NCBI GenBank assembly: GCA_945492935.1
Contig: CALYVE010000074.1
Coordinates: 1 to 7,570 of the forward strand
DNA: 7,570 nt
Origin: an uncultured Lachnospiraceae bacterium
Lineage (GTDB): Bacteria; Bacillota; Clostridia; Lachnospirales; Lachnospiraceae
Direction: 5' to 3'
Positions 7,217 to 7,570 of the stretch are shown piece after piece. A program made the translations under genes and the position numbers. The notes below the pieces were generated by a model. It searched no databases and had not been told where the DNA came from. It worked only from the letters and a program-made list of their open reading frames with translations. Numbering within the stretch: the stretch's first letter is position 1; the number at the start of each line of letters is the position of its first letter.

Positions 7217-7570
7217 TTAGGCCTCCTGCAAGAACACGCGGTAACCCTTTACGGTTTCGTATACATCAGCCTTTGAAGTAACTTCCCATGGTGCATGCAT
7301 GTTAAGAACAGCTACACCGCAATCAATTACCTCCATACCATACAAGGATAAAATATAGGCGATTGTTCCGCCGCCACCGACATCAACCTTGCCAAGCTCA
7401 GCCGTCTGATAGCAAATGTTATGTTCATCCATCATTTTACGAATCTTTGCGATGTACTCAGCATTTGCATCATTCGAACCGGATTTACCTCTGGAACCTG
7501 TAAATTTGCTAAATACCATACCTCTGCCGAAGTATGAAGCATTATTTTTTTCAAATGCAGAGGAAAACAA
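7217..7570 (-). CDS. M18-family metallo-aminopeptidase (3' part only)
   Basis: Cytoplasmic zinc-type aminopeptidase that trims N-terminal residues from peptides. Only the last 117 codons are in the window. The first visible codon (7570-7568) is TTG, which here is almost certainly an internal leucine and not a start, so the gene runs on beyond the right edge. Family signatures are the glycine run KVDVGGGGTIA (residues 61-71 of the fragment), VIDCGVAVLNMHAPWEVTSKADVY (81-104) and the closing VKGYRVFL. H92 in MHAPWEV fits the last metal-binding histidine of M18 enzymes, and GSRGKSGSNDA (25-35) is also typical of the bacterial branch. The stop TAA is 25 bases before the sensor kinase start, with no hairpin terminator between them. 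The kinase may therefore be partly read through from this gene, although the aminopeptidase has no obvious role in the downstream module. Confidence 0.88.
   Translation of the reverse strand: MFSSAFEKNNASYFGRGMVFSKFTGSRGKSGSNDANAEYIAKIRKMMDEHNICYQTAELGKVDVGGGGTIAYILSLYGMEVIDCGVAVLNMHAPWEVTSKADVYETVKGYRVFLQEA

Noticed and set aside
7568..7570. A gene start for the aminopeptidase at the right edge
   Set aside because: The codon is TTG, the fragment is only the C-terminal part of an M18 enzyme, and the frame is open at the edge, so it is an internal leucine.

Overview
The window is an AT-rich stretch in which six genes all lie on the minus strand, packed 9 to 25 bases apart, so it reads as one operon-like run transcribed from high to low coordinates. 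The protein style suggests a Gram-positive anaerobe of the Clostridia, most likely Lachnospiraceae: an acyl-CoA:acetate-type CoA-transferase like those of butyrate producers, an M18 aminopeptidase of the clostridial type, and strong GGAG ribosome binding sites. No rRNA, tRNA, CRISPR array, insertion sequence or factor-independent terminator is visible. No gap between genes is long enough to hold a full promoter.

Layout in transcription order: (1) the 3' end of an M18-family metallo-aminopeptidase (7217-7570, cut by the window edge). (2) A 1465-residue membrane hybrid sensor kinase (2794-7191). It has an export/anchor segment, fourteen blade-like repeats that would form two seven-bladed propellers, a Y_Y_Y domain, one membrane helix, a dimerisation/phosphoacceptor (HisKA-like) region, a HATPase domain, a receiver, an HPt domain and a repetitive tail. 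(3) A ten-helix auxin efflux carrier (AEC) family transporter (1838-2770). (4) An acyl-CoA:carboxylate CoA-transferase (477-1817). (5) A small acylphosphatase (204-467). (6) The first 62 residues of an ABC transporter permease of the SsuC/TauC type (1-187, cut by the window edge).

Taken together, the middle genes could form a carboxylate-handling module. The kinase would sense an extracellular ligand, the AEC protein would move an organic acid across the membrane, the CoA-transferase would exchange CoA between acids, and the acylphosphatase would hydrolyse acyl phosphates. This link is inferred from gene order and family; no substrate can be read from the sequence.

The most striking detail is in the kinase. 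The H-box position normally held by the phosphorylated histidine is asparagine (N818, codon AAT at 4738-4740). The ATP-binding motifs, the receiver aspartate and the HPt histidine are all kept. The receiver also carries Asp (D1153) where a Thr/Ser switch residue is usual. The protein may therefore not autophosphorylate in the standard way. A 72-base tandem array of 12-base units codes for a Gln-rich tetrapeptide repeat after the HPt domain.
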